A stretch of DNA of 64,000 nt from Prorocentrum cordatum (Eukaryota > Sar > Dinophyceae > Prorocentrales > Prorocentraceae): positions 43,501 to 107,500 of the forward strand of contig CAUYUJ010020578.1 in assembly GCA_963575745.1 (NCBI GenBank), given 5' to 3'. The notes below the pieces were generated by a model. The model was given only the letters and a program-made list of their open reading frames with translations, made no database searches and was not told the origin of the DNA. The position numbers were made by a program, and so were the translations under genes. Positions 19,736 to 31,856 of this stretch are shown here, one piece after another (positions within the stretch are counted from its first letter, which is position 1; every line of letters starts with the position of its first letter).

Positions 19736-19850
19736 GATGTCGAGGAAATCGCAGGCGAAACGCCTGGCCCGCCCTACCGACACGTCTCGGTTTGCGACAG
19801 GGAGGAGCTATGCAGAAGGCAAAGGGACGGAGGAGGAGGAGGAGGAGGAG
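19736..19850 (+). repeat. 3' module of the 82-nt family
   Basis: The sequence from GAGGAAATCGCAGGCGAAAC through GCGACAGGGAGGAGCTATGC is repeated at 29855-29940 (GAGGAAGTCTCAGGCGAACC ... GCGACAGGGAGGAGTTACCT). The family therefore has a unique end as well as tandem units. Confidence 0.8.
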
Positions 19851-19920
19851 CCCTGGCCGGGGAGGGCCTCTTCCATCCTCCTTTCGAGGAGGAGGAGGAG
19901 GAGGAGGAGGAGAAATGAGG
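19831..19920. repeat. (GGA)n array with a palindromic lead
   Basis: GGGAGGGCCTCTTCCATCCT and CTTTCGAGGAGGAGG mirror the sequence at 9073-9110. Confidence 0.85.
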
Positions 19921-20672
19921 AGGATGTTGAGGATCGTATCCAGATGTGGGCCAGAGTCAAGTGCTAGCTCCCAGGCAACAGAGCCGCAAGAGCGACGAAG
20001 GGACCGACGCGGGCACGAGAAGCGAAGCGAAGCCAGGGCCAGGGAAAGACCACCAGCGGAGGGACCGACCGAGGAGGAAACGAGGGTCGAAACCACGCAG
20101 GGACACAGGCGCAACCAAGCAGTGCATATTCAAGCCGGATACTACAGGTTTTAGGTAAGGCAGCTGGTGAAATCCCCTGGCCACTAGCAAGGAGATTGTC
20201 CCCACAGCCGCCTCAACCTCTCTTCGGCTTTACTTTGTAGCCTTCCCTACCCGCCCAGTATGCATGCGAGAGGGGACACCCACGAGGCGAGCGAATCGAG
20301 TGCCCGCTTCCGCAAGCAAGACGAGGCGTTGAGGGTCCTAAACAGTTTGCGCGCGACGTATCCGCGCACGATGTTTCGGCAATTACATGGCAGCAGGTGT
20401 CTCGGCGCTGACGAGTCGACGCTCGCAAGCAGACCCTCACCTCACATAAGCAACCTCACTGAAGCAACCCATCAATGAGGAGTGCTTTGCCTGCCTCTTT
20501 GCGAGCCTGCCCACACCCGTCCATAGGCAACGGACGAGGTGAGCATGCTACATGGATTCGGGGGCGTGACCAGGAGAGTAGCATTAATTTCACAGGTGAC
20601 CCGTTATATCCAAGAGACTTCCAACCTCCAGGGCGGACCAGACCTTCAAGGGCAGAGTTGCGGGACAATATT
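19921..20672. other. Unassigned sequence
   Basis: Mixed-complexity DNA. Short frames on the plus strand directly after the (GGA)n array (EEDVEDRIQMWARVKC, then stop) are not assignable. Confidence 0.4.
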
Positions 20673-21612
<940 letters not shown>

Positions 21613-21734
21613 GCGCTAGGGCAAGGGACGGGAGCACGGGTCCAACAAGCATACATTAGTCAGGACTTGAGGACTTGTTCCAAGACGCAATCCGCCATGT
21701 TGTCACGGGTGATGCAGAGGAAGCCGATCCCATG

Positions 21735-22010
21735 TGAGCCAAAAGCTGAGTTCTGGCAGCGCGTGCACAGAGAGGCACGCATCCTCACGCATCGCCACTG
21801 CGCCTGGAACAAAATCTGGGCCTGTCGATAACTTCAGCCTTGAGGCGCACGTCGAGCGCCACCCAGAGCTCTGGCCAGCCCGCGTGTTGAAATTCCATGA
21901 TTCGGCTTGGCTGTGGCAGCGCCAGCTCGAGGCTGGCAGCGCGAGCGTCTTCGCAGGCCGCCTTCGGACCAGGGCCGGAGGCGTGGCGCTACGAGGGGAC
22001 GGTTCCCACA
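21735..22010 (+). pseudogene. Small LINE tail fragment
   Basis: The plus frames give EFWQRVHREARILTHRHCAW, and then, in another frame, ELWPARVLKFHDSAWLWQRQ followed by an Arg-Thr-Arg-Gly segment. This matches the post-RT segment of dinoflagellate LINEs, in which a (Y/F)HD-x-x-WL motif is followed by a tR...G..RW motif. It is broken by a shift and too short for function. Confidence 0.4.
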
Positions 22011-22076
22011 CCCCTCCTCCCTCCCGCACCGGGCCTCGCCCCCCTCTCCTCCCCGCTCCTCCTGCCCCCCAGTTAT

Positions 22077-22238
22077 CAGGAGGGAAAGAAACACACAGAC
22101 ACAATTAATCGGCGATTCCCAGAAAATTTAGGGGAAAATATGGGAAGTGGGGGGGAAGACAAAAACCCAGAAAATATAGGAAAATATGGGGGATATTTTT
22201 ATTTGTGTGTATTTATTTGTGTGTCCTGGGGCCACTTC
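22077..22238 (+). mobile_element. Introner-like element, copy 1
   Basis: The sequence begins CAG|GAGGGAAAGAAACACAC and ends TTTGTGTGTCCTGGGGCC. The middle has several AAAATATGGGAA-type words. The 5' end ACACACAGACACAAT and the 3' end ATTTATTTGTGTGT are imperfect inverted repeats. The 3' AG present in copies 2-4 is CTG here, so this copy may not splice. Confidence 0.75.
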
Positions 22239-22575
22239 AAGTTAGCATAGACGTTTTTTGGCTGCATTTCAGAAGTCGTCCTTTGGGGTACCGTCTGCTT
22301 CGCGTACGAGCTGCCCCAAAGGACTGGGCTCTTCGCCGGCGCAGAGGCCGCCCAAGACAGCAGTGGGCACACGAAGTGTACGCGATGAGGCTTCTTCACG
22401 CATGAAAGCAGGCCGTTGCGTCACACCATCGTTTTCGCAGCGCGTTTGGCGGACTGCTTCCGGGACGCGTTTGGCGTACCTCCATAACTTTTTAGTCATC
22501 TCTCTGCCTACGCGTCTTCATGATGCACGGCTTGCTTGCTTGCTTGCTTGCTTCAGAAGTCGTAGTCAGTCGTAG
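22239..22575. other. Unassigned, with (CTTG)n
   Basis: A (CTTG)5-like run lies near 22533-22552 and AGTCGTAGTC is repeated at 22557-22577. No gene was seen. Confidence 0.5.
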
Positions 22576-23893
22576 TCAGAAGCTGTTCACACGTATTTTC
22601 GATCGCGTCTCAATCATGAAGGACTTGCCCGACTTGGGGTAGTGACCAGCCCGGACAGCAGCTATAACATATATCTGCTTATATCGGGTTGGCCCGTGTT
22701 CCGAAGGCCCGCGACAAATCTCCTGCAACTTGCAGTGAACTATCTTGCCACTGGACACCTGGTAGGAGCCACGTATGGTACAGACCATGGTCAGAAGGCT
22801 TACCAGAACCTGGGGCTCTTTGAACTCGACGATCTCTTCAGAGACGGCCACTGACTCCTCGGCCCCTCCTTCGCCTGAGCGCCAGCCTGCAGGTTTTCAT
22901 CAGCCTGTAAAGAGTCAGCATCGTGCACAGCAGTCTGCGCAGCATGAGACCTCAAAAGATGGGCCTGCTGGAGCACCAAGTCGACCCGAGCTTTGAGCTT
23001 CCCTTGGGCTGTTGACCCACAGTGGGTCCGTAAGATCTTTCCAAAACTGGCCCCAGTACGGGCAACCGCAACGCGCAGGTTAGATAGGAAAACCCGGGGG
23101 CCCTTCACCACCATACTGCGAGCCACTGCTCCTAAGCGGGGCGGCTTACCCTCAGAATTCCCAAGAAGACGTTCAGGACGACCATTGCCCGCGTCCCGAG
23201 CAGCGATCTTGGCCGCTGCCCATGCAAAGAACTTAGTCTGCATACAAGTGTCAGACACCCGACCGAGCCTCGAACGTCTTGACAATGTCCTCTGGAAGCG
23301 CGTGAGTATCGTGAGTATGAGCTCCAGTCTTGGCGAAGAAATCCGCCCACATGTTTCCCAGCGCAAGCTCCCACGGCAAATTGTTGGCAGCAGCTTCGTC
23401 CAGATATTGCTCAGCCGTGAGGTGTGACGGGCACCACGCAGAATGCGGGCGACTTTCTCCATTGGGAAACCATGCTAGTAATTATGGAGCGCCAGATGCA
23501 AGCGCATGTCGTCTACGCGTCAACTTTCTGGTGAGACCAACTTCCTGGACGAGCCCCAGCAGGTCAGAAACACCAAGGCTGGTGCAGGGCAGGTGTCGGA
23601 CAGCCTGTAGTGCTTTGCTCACAGTCTGAATTGGCCCCCGTAGGGGCCCATACAACGCACGAGCAGGCATGCCATTGTCCCCCAACTGGATCATTTACAT
23701 CCTGAGTTCTGGCCAACTCGCGTCCATACCAGAACCACTTGTGTAAAATATGGTGCCCCAGGAACTTCACCTGCAACTAATCTTCAACATAAGGATGCGC
23801 AAGTGGACTCAAGGGCGTACCCACGGAGGTCTCGAAGTGATCCCAACCTTGCTGTCCCGCTCCAGGCAGGCCCTTGTCTCGAAGAGAAGAGCG

Positions 23894-23902
23894 CACATAG
23901 TC
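23894..23902 (+). repeat. Target-site duplication, left copy
   Basis: CACATAGTC, identical to 24103-24111, borders the hairpin element. Confidence 0.75.
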
Positions 23903-24102
23903 GCAGGCCTAGAGGTTGACACCAACACCAAGATCGGCTGTGTTCCTCCACCGAGGGAAGAAGATTCCGATCTCGGTGATGGTGGTAATATTCTGGCTTC
24001 CAAGGTGGCCGAAATATTACCACCAACACCGAAATCCAGGAACACCTCCCCCCTGTGGAGGCAGCCCTCTGTCTTGGTGTTGGTGCCCATTTCCAGGCCT
24101 CC
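23903..24102. mobile_element. 200-bp hairpin MITE with 9-bp target duplication
   Basis: The left arm (GCAGGCCTAGAGG ... GGTGGTAATATT) and the reverse complement of the right arm (GGAGGCCTGGAAA ... GGTGGTAATATT) match over about 97 nt with almost no loop. Both arms contain ACACCAACACCAAGA. Perfect CACATAGTC copies flank it. Long terminal inverted repeats plus a 9-bp duplication are hallmarks of Mutator-like non-autonomous elements. Confidence 0.75.
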
Positions 24103-24111
24103 CACATAGTC
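24103..24111 (+). repeat. Target-site duplication, right copy
   Basis: CACATAGTC, the partner of 23894-23902. Confidence 0.75.
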
Positions 24112-24339
24112 CAGATCAGGGCCCCAATTCGCATCAGGAGCATCATTTACATCGAGCGGACATCCAGGACACTCGTAGAACTCGTTCTCTTGGGTGGCCT
24201 CTTTGGCCGAGCGCCAGCAGCGCACAGAGGAAACGCGACAGCCGGCGCGTGCAAGTCGGTCACGATATTGCAGCGCATCTGACCATAAGGATCGAAGGGC
24301 CCCAGCAACTTTGGGAAAGAGCGGGAGCGTGGCGCACTT

Positions 24340-24890
24340 CTCACTACAAGGGGGGCCCGAGCTTCAAGCTACCCCCCCCCTCCCTTGGGAAGGGGGGGGG
24401 CTCCGAAGCTATCCCCCCCCTCCCCCCTTTTGTTGACATTTCAGAGCCAGGGGGGCTCTAGCTAAACGGGGGGGTTTGGAAGCTACACCCCCCTCTTGTC
24501 GGGGTCAAAGGTCAGCCTGGGCTTCCCTTTCAAAGGAGGGGGGGGGCTTCGGAAGCTACCCCCGCGTCCTTTTTGCAGCTGAGATTGCCGTGCCCAGGGG
24601 GGGGGCTTCAAAGCTACCTCCCTGCCTTTCTGAAGCCCACGGCCAGCCTGGGCTAACTTTTCAAAAGGATGGGGCTTCAGAAGCTACCCCCCTCCCTTTC
24701 GCAGCTGAGATTCCCGTGCCAAAGGGGGGGGGGGCTTCAGAGCTACCCCCCCTCCCTCCTTTCCAGAGCTCAAGGTTAGCCCAGGCTTCCCTCACAAGGG
24801 GGGGGTCTTCGGAAACTATCCCTCCCCCCTTTTCGCAGCTGATATTGTTTTGCCAAAGGGGGGAGGGGGGGTCAAAACTATGCGTTTTTT
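24340..24890. repeat. About 127-nt tandem repeat with G- and C-runs
   Basis: The anchor GCAGCTGAGATTGCCGTGCC at 24577 recurs at about 24702 and, degenerate, at 24835. Units contain runs of 7-12 G and CTTCGGAAGCTACCCCCC-like inverted words. The runs could form G-quadruplexes. Confidence 0.75.
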
Positions 24891-25005
24891 TATCCAACCA
24901 TCCTGTGGTGTTGGGTCCTCGTTTTGAAGAGACGGTCCCCGCGTTCTCCTCTTCTCATCTTCTCCTCTACTCCTCCCCCCTCCTCACTCCTCCCGTCGCC
25001 CCGTC
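24885..25005 (+). repeat. Satellite head sequence, array A1
   Basis: CCAACCATCCTGTGGTGTTG, GGGTCCTCGTTTTGAAGAGA and CGGTCCCCGCG, followed by TCTCCTC words, recur before arrays A3 (43266) and A4 (44717). A shorter version is at 50523. Confidence 0.8.
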
Positions 25006-26540
25006 ACTTTGGCACACCTTTTCACGCGTTTCGTGGCCCCATAGGGAGCTCCACCGAGGGTTCCAGTGGCTGCGTTCACATGTCGCCTCCTATCCACTTT
25101 GGCGCACCCTTCACACGTTTCGTGGCCCCATAGGGAGCTCCACCGAAGGCCCTAGTGGCTGCGTTCACATGCCGCCTCCTGTTCACGTTGGCACACCCCT
25201 CACACGCTTCGTGGCCCCATCGGGAGCTCCACCGAAGGCCCCAGTGGCTGCGGTCACATGCCGCCTCCTGTTCACTTTGGCACACCCCTCACACGTTTCG
25301 TGGCCCCGTAGGGAGCTCCACCGAAGGCCCCAGTGGCTGCGGTCACATGCCGCCTCCTGTTCACTTTGGCACACCCCTCACACGTTTCGTGGCCCCATAT
25401 GGATCTCCGCCGAAGGTTCCAGTGGCTGCGTTCACATGCCGCCTTCTGTCCGCTGTGGCCGACCCCTCACACGTTTCGTGGCCCCATAGGGAGCTCCACC
25501 GAAGGTTCCAGTGGCTGCGTTCACATGCCGCCTCCTGTCCGCTGTAGCCGACCCCTCACACGTTTCGCGGCCCCATCGGAAGCTCCACCGAAGGCTTCAG
25601 TGGCTGCGTTCACATGCCGCTTCCCGTCCACTGTTGTACACCCCTCACACATTTCGTGGCCTCGTGGGGAGCTCCACCGAAGGCCCCAGTGGCTGCGTTC
25701 GCACGCTCCTTCCTCAACTTTGGCACACCCATCACACGTTTCGTGGCCTCGTGGGGAGCTCCACCGAACTCCCCCAAGGCATGGTTCGCATGCGTTTTTC
25801 TGACCCAGTACAGCGTTTCGTGGCCCAATAAGAGGGGACTCCACCGAAGGCCCTATAGCCGTGGTCCGCATGCGTTCTCCCTGCCTGGCACAGCGCTTCG
25901 TGGCCCCATAGGGAGCTCTACCGAAGGCCCTAGTTGCGGTGTCCGCATGCGTTTCCCCCACCTTGTGCAGCGTTTCGTGGCCCCACACCTAGCTCCACCG
26001 AAGGCCCCAGCGGCTGCGTCCGCAGGCGCTTCCTTCACCCAGTGCAACGTTGCAAGGAGCTCCTCCGAAGGCCCCGGCGGCGGAGACCGCATTCTTCCCA
26101 GTCCCGTGGCCCAATGGGGGGCTTCACCGAGGGCCCCAGCGGCGGTGTCCGCATGTGTTTCCCCCACCCAGTACAACGCTTCGTGGCTCCATAGGGGGGT
26201 CGACCGAAGGCTCCAGTGGAGGTGTATGCATGCGTTGCCCCCACCCAGCACAGCGCTTCGTGGCCCATAGGGAGCTCCGCCGAAGGCCCGAGAGGCGGCG
26301 TTCGCATGCGTCTCCTCCGCCCAGTATAACGTTTCCCATGAGGCGCTCCACCGAAGTCTTCAGCGGCGGTATTGGCATGCATCTTCCCCACCCAATACAA
26401 CGCTTCGTGGCCTCATAGGGAGCTCCACCGAAGGTCCCAGGGGCGGTGTTCGCATGCGTCTCCCCCGCTCAGTACAGCGCCTCGTGGCCCCAGAGGGGGC
26501 CCCACCGAAGGCCACGGAGGCGACGTTCGCATGGGGAGCG
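25006..26540 (+). repeat. Satellite array A1 (89-nt then 77-82-nt monomers)
   Basis: The anchor CGTTTCGTGG starts at 25027, 25116, 25205, 25294, 25383, 25472, 25561 and 25650, exactly 89 nt apart. From about 25737 the spacing falls to 77-82 nt and the word CACCCCTCACACG is replaced by CCCAGTACAGCG. Each monomer has GGGAGCTCCACCGAAGGCC. The period is not a multiple of 3 and all frames are open only by composition. Confidence 0.95.
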
Positions 26541-26559
26541 TCGCTTCCGAGGAGCAGAA

Positions 26560-26690
26560 GAAATGAGGGGGGCGTCTCCGGCGTGGGAGGTCCAAAGAGG
26601 GGGGGGGTAGCGAAGCCCCCTTGAGATAGGGGGGGGGGGTCCGGGGAGCGCCAAAGGAGGGGGGGGGTAGCGCGCCATGCAGGCGCGATG
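26560..26690. repeat. G-run repeats
   Basis: Two related segments (GGTCCAAAGAGGGGGGGGGT and GCGCCAAAGGAGGGGGGGGG) end in TAGCG and flank a further G-run. Confidence 0.6.
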
Positions 26691-26699
26691 CCTTTAAGC

Positions 26700-27265
26700 G
26701 CGCGTTCATGGCCTACGGTTTGAAGATCTTGGGCGTCCCCGAGGAGATCGAGGTGGCGGTCGTCGAGCTGGGGGCGGGCTACAGGGCGAACTCGGCAGCG
26801 GCGGCGGCGCCCAGGAAGCGGCGGGACGCGGCGGAGCTGGCGCGCAGGGCCGCGCTGGGCGCTCGCTGCATCTGCCCCTCGGCGGAGGAGGGCGCGGCGC
26901 GCGTCGCGGCGGCCATCGAGCGCAGAGCGCCGCGAGCTACTCGGGGGAGTGCGCCTGGGCCACGTGGAGGCGACACGCGAGGTTCTGGCCTGGCCCGCCC
27001 GGGTTTTCGCGAGACGCCGCGAGTCGCTGACGCGGGGGCAGGGGCCCAAGGCCAAGGCGGGCGAGCTGAGGCTGGGAGACATCCCGGAGGGCGCCAAGGG
27101 CCACGAGGGCGCGCGAGCCACGGGCGCGCGCCGGCCGCGCGTGGCGCGCGCGGTGGCGAACCGCTGGCTTCTGCGGGAGATCGAAGTGGCAGGTGCCCGC
27201 CTGGCGCGCTTCCTTCGAGCCCAGCGATGTCGCGGTGCTGTCTAGATTTGCCACTCCGTATCTGA
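26700..27265 (+). CDS. Unrecognised GC-rich ORF, low confidence
   Basis: A plus frame from 26708 gives a credible start of about 60 residues (MAYGLKILGVPEEIEVAVVE, then Ala/Arg-rich). After about 26930 an overlapping frame from 26949 looks more protein-like (RLGHVEATREVLAWPARVFA, and VANRWLLREIEVAGARLARF near its end). This suggests one former frame with a shift, but the composition is so Ala/Arg/Gly-rich that chance cannot be excluded. No domain was recognised. Confidence 0.25.
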
Positions 27266-29579
27266 GCAAAAGAGCGGCGTCGCAAGCAATCTTCGGAGCG
27301 CGCAATGCGCGCGCTCGAGGAAACGCTGCTTGACCTGCCTGCGCCAGCGCGCCCTCCAGAGTCTCGAAGAATTCACCGGGCGGTGATTAATCGCGGTACC
27401 GCGTGAATCGCATGGCATTGAGACGTGCCTTCGCCTCCGCTAAATTTCCAGCTTTCCCTTGACCCTCCCGCAGTGAAGTAAACAATCATGCGTTCCGCGT
27501 CCCAAGAATTCTCTCAACGGTGGCCCTTGATAGTCTGGTCCAACATGCCTCTGATTACGCAAGAGTGCGTCAAGAGGTACATGAGGTACATGATCTCGAG
27601 GAGAGACGCCGCGAATCGCCTGGAGCTTGGCTCCTATGCGGTAGTGAGATCTGCATGTCACCGGGGTCCCTTGCATTACTGGAGGAATAAATAGGTAATT
27701 GATCCGTGAATCACCTGCTGCTCCGGAAAAAAGTGCATTCAAAATCTCCAAATGTGTTGGCAGCGATAAAATCATGCGTCTCCATCGTCGTTCGCGCATG
27801 TTGTCCTGCACCTTTCGCGTGCAGTTCTCTCTTTGGAACGCCTACCACTGGAACCCACGTGCGAGATTCTCCAACGCCGTCGTTCATGTCGCTGAAGGTG
27901 ATCGGCGTAGACCGTGCTAGTAAAGGATTCCAGACTGCCGTCATCCATGTTATCATAATCGCAACAGTCTTGAAATAACCACCATGATCGGTCCGCGTTC
28001 GTGGTCTCGGCGGGACATACCAGACTACGCCGCACATGTCCACCGAGCTGTATTTCACGCGAGCCGCGAGAGCACGTCCTCTAGCCTCTGGGGGAGGCGG
28101 CCAAGTACGTAGAGCATGTCGGTTGGTCACCTGTGGGCTGAAGGCGAGTGTGCATCCGCAGCTGTTGTTGCTGTACGGCGTTGGGTGGAATGGCGCCCAT
28201 ATGCGAACTCTGCAAATGCGGGGCAAGAGGATTATGCTCGACCTGTTGGGTGACTGCCAACAGGACCATATCACAATTACGTGTTTCTCCCAGAAGATCA
28301 GGAAGGCGGTCCCCAGAAGTACGCAAGGGGTAGAAACCCAAGCTCCTCTGAGTCAAAGACATCCCATGTTGCGGCCAACGGCAAGACATCGGGTCGCGCG
28401 CGTAGATCTTCAATGAATGTTCGGTACGTGTTTCTGAGGCTAGGAGGAGGAGAAGGAGGAGGAGGAGGAGAAGGAGGAGGGGGAGGAGGAGGAGGAGGAG
28501 GAGGAGGAGGAGGAGGAGGAAGAGGAGGAGGAGGAGGAGGAGGATATGGCATGCTACGCGTGGAATGAATAAGGGAGTTAAGGACTTCTATGAGTCTCTG
28601 AGTTAGGACTTCTGCAATCAGTTTACAATGCTCGCGCTGAATGGCGGAGGCTAGAATGCACTCTTTTGATTGAGGCTGTTGCGCCCTCATGGTCATGGAA
28701 TGTTGTGTGGTGCATGTCGTGTCGTCCCTGGTGCATTTCGCCGCGCCCCGTATGGTGGGACGGCAAGCGAGCCGTCCGCTTCCCTTCTCCGCTGCACGTG
28801 CAGCGCCACATTGGCGGGGATTTGGTCGACATCGCGACTGGCATCATGGGTGATGCCAACTGTGTCGCAATGGTACTTCCACTTGCCCCACCAATGTCGT
28901 CGTACAGTCGGCCCAGATTAGTAGGTCGACCCTGCCAGCTCAAGGGTACCCTTGTGTCCTGTGCCTCGCGACACGTGCCTTCTTACACTCCTATGGCGAT
29001 GTGGCCCTCGGAAGGGTCTTGTGTCCTCTCGCGTGCCCTGTCCAATCAAGGCCAACTGTAACATTGCGGGTGCTTCTGGCGTCGATCCCAAACGTTTCTT
29101 GTGACTGCGTCGGTGGTGGTCGTTCCAGCAATCCCAATGCCCCCCCCACCCCATCGCCTGCATCGCTGCCTGTGCCACACCTGCTAGAACCTGAGGAGGA
29201 GGATGAGAATGGGTATGAGAAGAAGGATTAACACCAGCGTAACCCGAAGACTCATTAACGATGTTGACATACACCCTCCCTCCAAGATATCTCTTCGTAG
29301 GCCCCGTGCAAGGGGTCATTTCCACTGAAGGAAGTGCCCTGTTGGGGTCAACTCTGTTAGCATCTTGAGGCCCACCACAACACCGCTTTCAGGATTTCGA
29401 CGCCACGAGTTAACCTGACTATTTCGTCTTGGCGGCCCTGAATCTTGCCATAAAACAGCGTCCTTGGGACTTCAGCATTGCGAATCAACGTAACTGTCTC
29501 GCCTTGGCAATCCCATATCGCTCCCGAAGACTGTTTCTGGTACGTTAGCCATGGGAATCAATGAACCTCTTGTAAAGGT
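27266..29579. other. Unassigned region with a (GGA)n array
   Basis: Unique-looking DNA of moderate GC. A (GGA)n array lies at about 28442-28545. Open frames on both strands (for example 27711-28274 minus) carry no motif I recognise. Confidence 0.45.
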
Positions 29580-29960
29580 TTCGAACGAATGCGCGCAGCG
29601 CTAAGGCGATAACCACATTTGAAAACCAGCCGCCTTCAATCCGTGAGGCTCTTGCAATTCCCTTACCTAAACGAATGTGCGAGGCGCTAAAGCGCGAACC
29701 ACATTGTGAAAACGAGCCGCCCTCAATCCATGAAGCTTTGGCAATTTTTTAGAATGAATGTGCGCGTCGCTAAGGCGAGAGCTTCTTTTTGGAAGCAACC
29801 CACCCTCCATCTGTGAAGCTGGTGCTCATTTTTAAGCATCACAGTCATAAGTGGCGAGGAAGTCTCAGGCGAACCGCCTGGCCCGTCCTTTCGACCGGCC
29901 TAGGGGTGCGACAGGGAGGAGTTACCTGTAAAGAGAAGGATCTGAGGAGGAGGAGGGTGG
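29580..29960 (+). repeat. Second locus of the 82-nt family with its 3' module
   Basis: Three units (anchors near 29588, 29673 and 29757, spacing about 84) are followed by the same unique module as at 19736-19850 and then by GGAGGAGGAGG, the same order as at the first locus. Confidence 0.85.
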
Positions 29961-30029
29961 AGGCCGATTTGGGCCAGCACTGGGTTGTTGTGCATTGGGC
30001 CGTCTTTGTTCATCTTGCATTTTTTGGGG

Positions 30030-30260
30030 GGGTCTTTGCCCGCCGTCATGGGGCAATCTTGGGGCCTCTTTGGGGCTCGGGGCTTGGGGCTTGGGGGCAC
30101 AATTCGGGACTTGGCGACATGTGGTCGTATAGGCTCCCGGAGGGTCTTGATCCTGGGTGCATCTGAGGTCGTCTCCGTGGTTCTCGAGACCTTCCGGAGG
30201 CAATCTCGAGCCGTCCGGGCGAGTTTGAAGGTGTTCCTGGGCCGTCTTCAAAGCCATTTT
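30030..30260 (+). repeat. GGGGCCTCTTTGG-type minisatellite, second locus
   Basis: GGGGCAATCTTGGGGCCTCT and related words, then looser CTCGAG..CCTTCCGG copies. Confidence 0.6.
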
Positions 30261-31856
30261 GGGCAACCTGGGTGCCCCGGAGGCCGACCGTGTGGCGTCG
30301 GGACGCCCGATGCGCCTCGGGAAGGGGTGGTGGTGGTGCATGCGGGTAGGCGCTAGAAAGAGGGAGTGGGGGCCTTTAGAGAGCCTCGGGAACCTGACCG
30401 AACAGTCGTGTGGCTATACCACGCCGCCACGTGCCAGGGGGCATGGTGACAGATCATGCATCGAAGGCCCTCGGGCAGCACAGAGTACTTCAATAGTTCA
30501 ACAAACAGATATTTGCGATTGATTTCATCGTTCTCGGCTCTTCTCGTCCCGCCCGTCGGGGCGCGGTCCCACCTGCATTAGAGTTGGATGTATGCTTGTT
30601 TGCTCGTTCTCGGGCCTGTGTGCCTTGACTTTTTGTTTATCTTCGCATCTGGCCACTCGTTGTGCTCGTTCATGAATATCTGTGACATCGCCGTTGTGCC
30701 GATCATGGGCATGTCCCTGGCGATCATATTGATCCTTAGACAACGAACTCAAGCAACCTGTATAAAGGATGAGCCTGCTATGAGAGATCCAAAGCCCAAC
30801 ATCCTGTTATTGGGATGCTGGCTCATATCAGATTTCAAGGCTTCGAGTAACAGAGCTTCTGGCTATATGGCTGCATCATCGGATTAATATCTGACTCGGG
30901 CACAGGGACGGCCGTGCCCCCACGAAGTCGCGTCAGGCTCAGTCCCAATACGATCCTTGAACATGTTGATCTCTGTAAACTTATGCCTCATCCGTGCTTT
31001 GTCGTCGGGGAAGGTTCAGGCCATCGCGTTGGCATAAATTTTACCAAGCGAGACAGGCTTGCGCGTAGCCGGCGCAGCAGTCAACAGTCTCGTGCGTGGC
31101 AGGCCAATGTGTTGAATAGGTTGCCTTTCCTTCTCCTGTGCCTTCCCCCTCCGTCTGGTTTTCCTTCCCTTGCTCATCCCCCGCAATTCTTATGATTACC
31201 GCTCTCCTCGCGCCCCTGACGATGCCCCGCCTCTCCATCACGTGTTTGCTATCTACAGCACGCAAGTTTTCAGTGGTTAGCCTGTCTTTTGGTGCTTTCA
31301 TCGCGTGACATCATCGGTTCTTCTGTAGCGCTGGCAATGAGCCAGGATTGACCTTTGGTTTCCGTAGTTCAGAATGGCGCTCTCGGCTCCTGATCCTGCG
31401 TCCTTCTCCCTCGTTCTCTTCCTCCTCCTGCTCATCCGCCTCCTAGTCCTTCTCCTGTAGAAGAGCCTCCGTTCTTATTTCACAGGAGACGATGGGTCAA
31501 ATCCTGAAACTGTCATTTGGGGATCAAGGTCCTCTAGGACACCCCAGCCGGCGGATAGAAAACGATTCAACGCAGTGTGAAGGGATGGAGGGAAGAGTAG
31601 GTTGTCATTTGTTGAGCGAGCGCACCTGGTCCCCCCCTCTTCCCTCCCCCCTCCTCCCCCCTCTCTCCACGTCCCTCGCCTTGCCGCTCGCGCGACCTGG
31701 ACTCACTGTTTCGAGAGGGTACGCAGGAAACCACAGGACCTGGCGTTGTGCTTTTTGGTCGCGTGCTGGACCCTCAGGGCAAGAATCTCATTCCCCGCGA
31801 CCCCCGCCATGCCATGCCATGTGCATTGGCTTGGACGTCGAATTTGGCAGCGGTGC
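30261..31856. other. Unassigned region
   Basis: No gene or strong repeat is visible, apart from pyrimidine-rich patches at 31380-31450 and 31620-31680. Confidence 0.45.

Larger units (their letters stand above)
22576..24300 (-). pseudogene. Retroelement C-terminal region with an RNase H-like motif, interrupted by a MITE
   Basis: Reading down from 24300 on the minus strand gives RLARAGCRVSSVRCWRSAKE and FYECPGCPLDVNDAPDANWG. The hairpin element at 23903-24102 follows, and after it the frame resumes with RSSLRDKGLPGAGQQGWDHF. About 23460-23255 encodes AWCPSHLTAEQYLDEA and WELALGNMWADFFAKTGAH. The GN-x-x-AD-x-x-AK block is the C-terminal signature of RNase H1-type domains, preceded by the usual WxPSH segment. 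Stops and shifts occur between blocks. The family looks like a dinoflagellate LINE or related element; the exact type is uncertain. Confidence 0.5.

Noticed and set aside
25006-26540. Possible CRISPR-like repeat-spacer array
   Set aside because: Monomers are contiguous and diverged along their whole length, without constant repeats and unique spacers, and the genome is eukaryotic.
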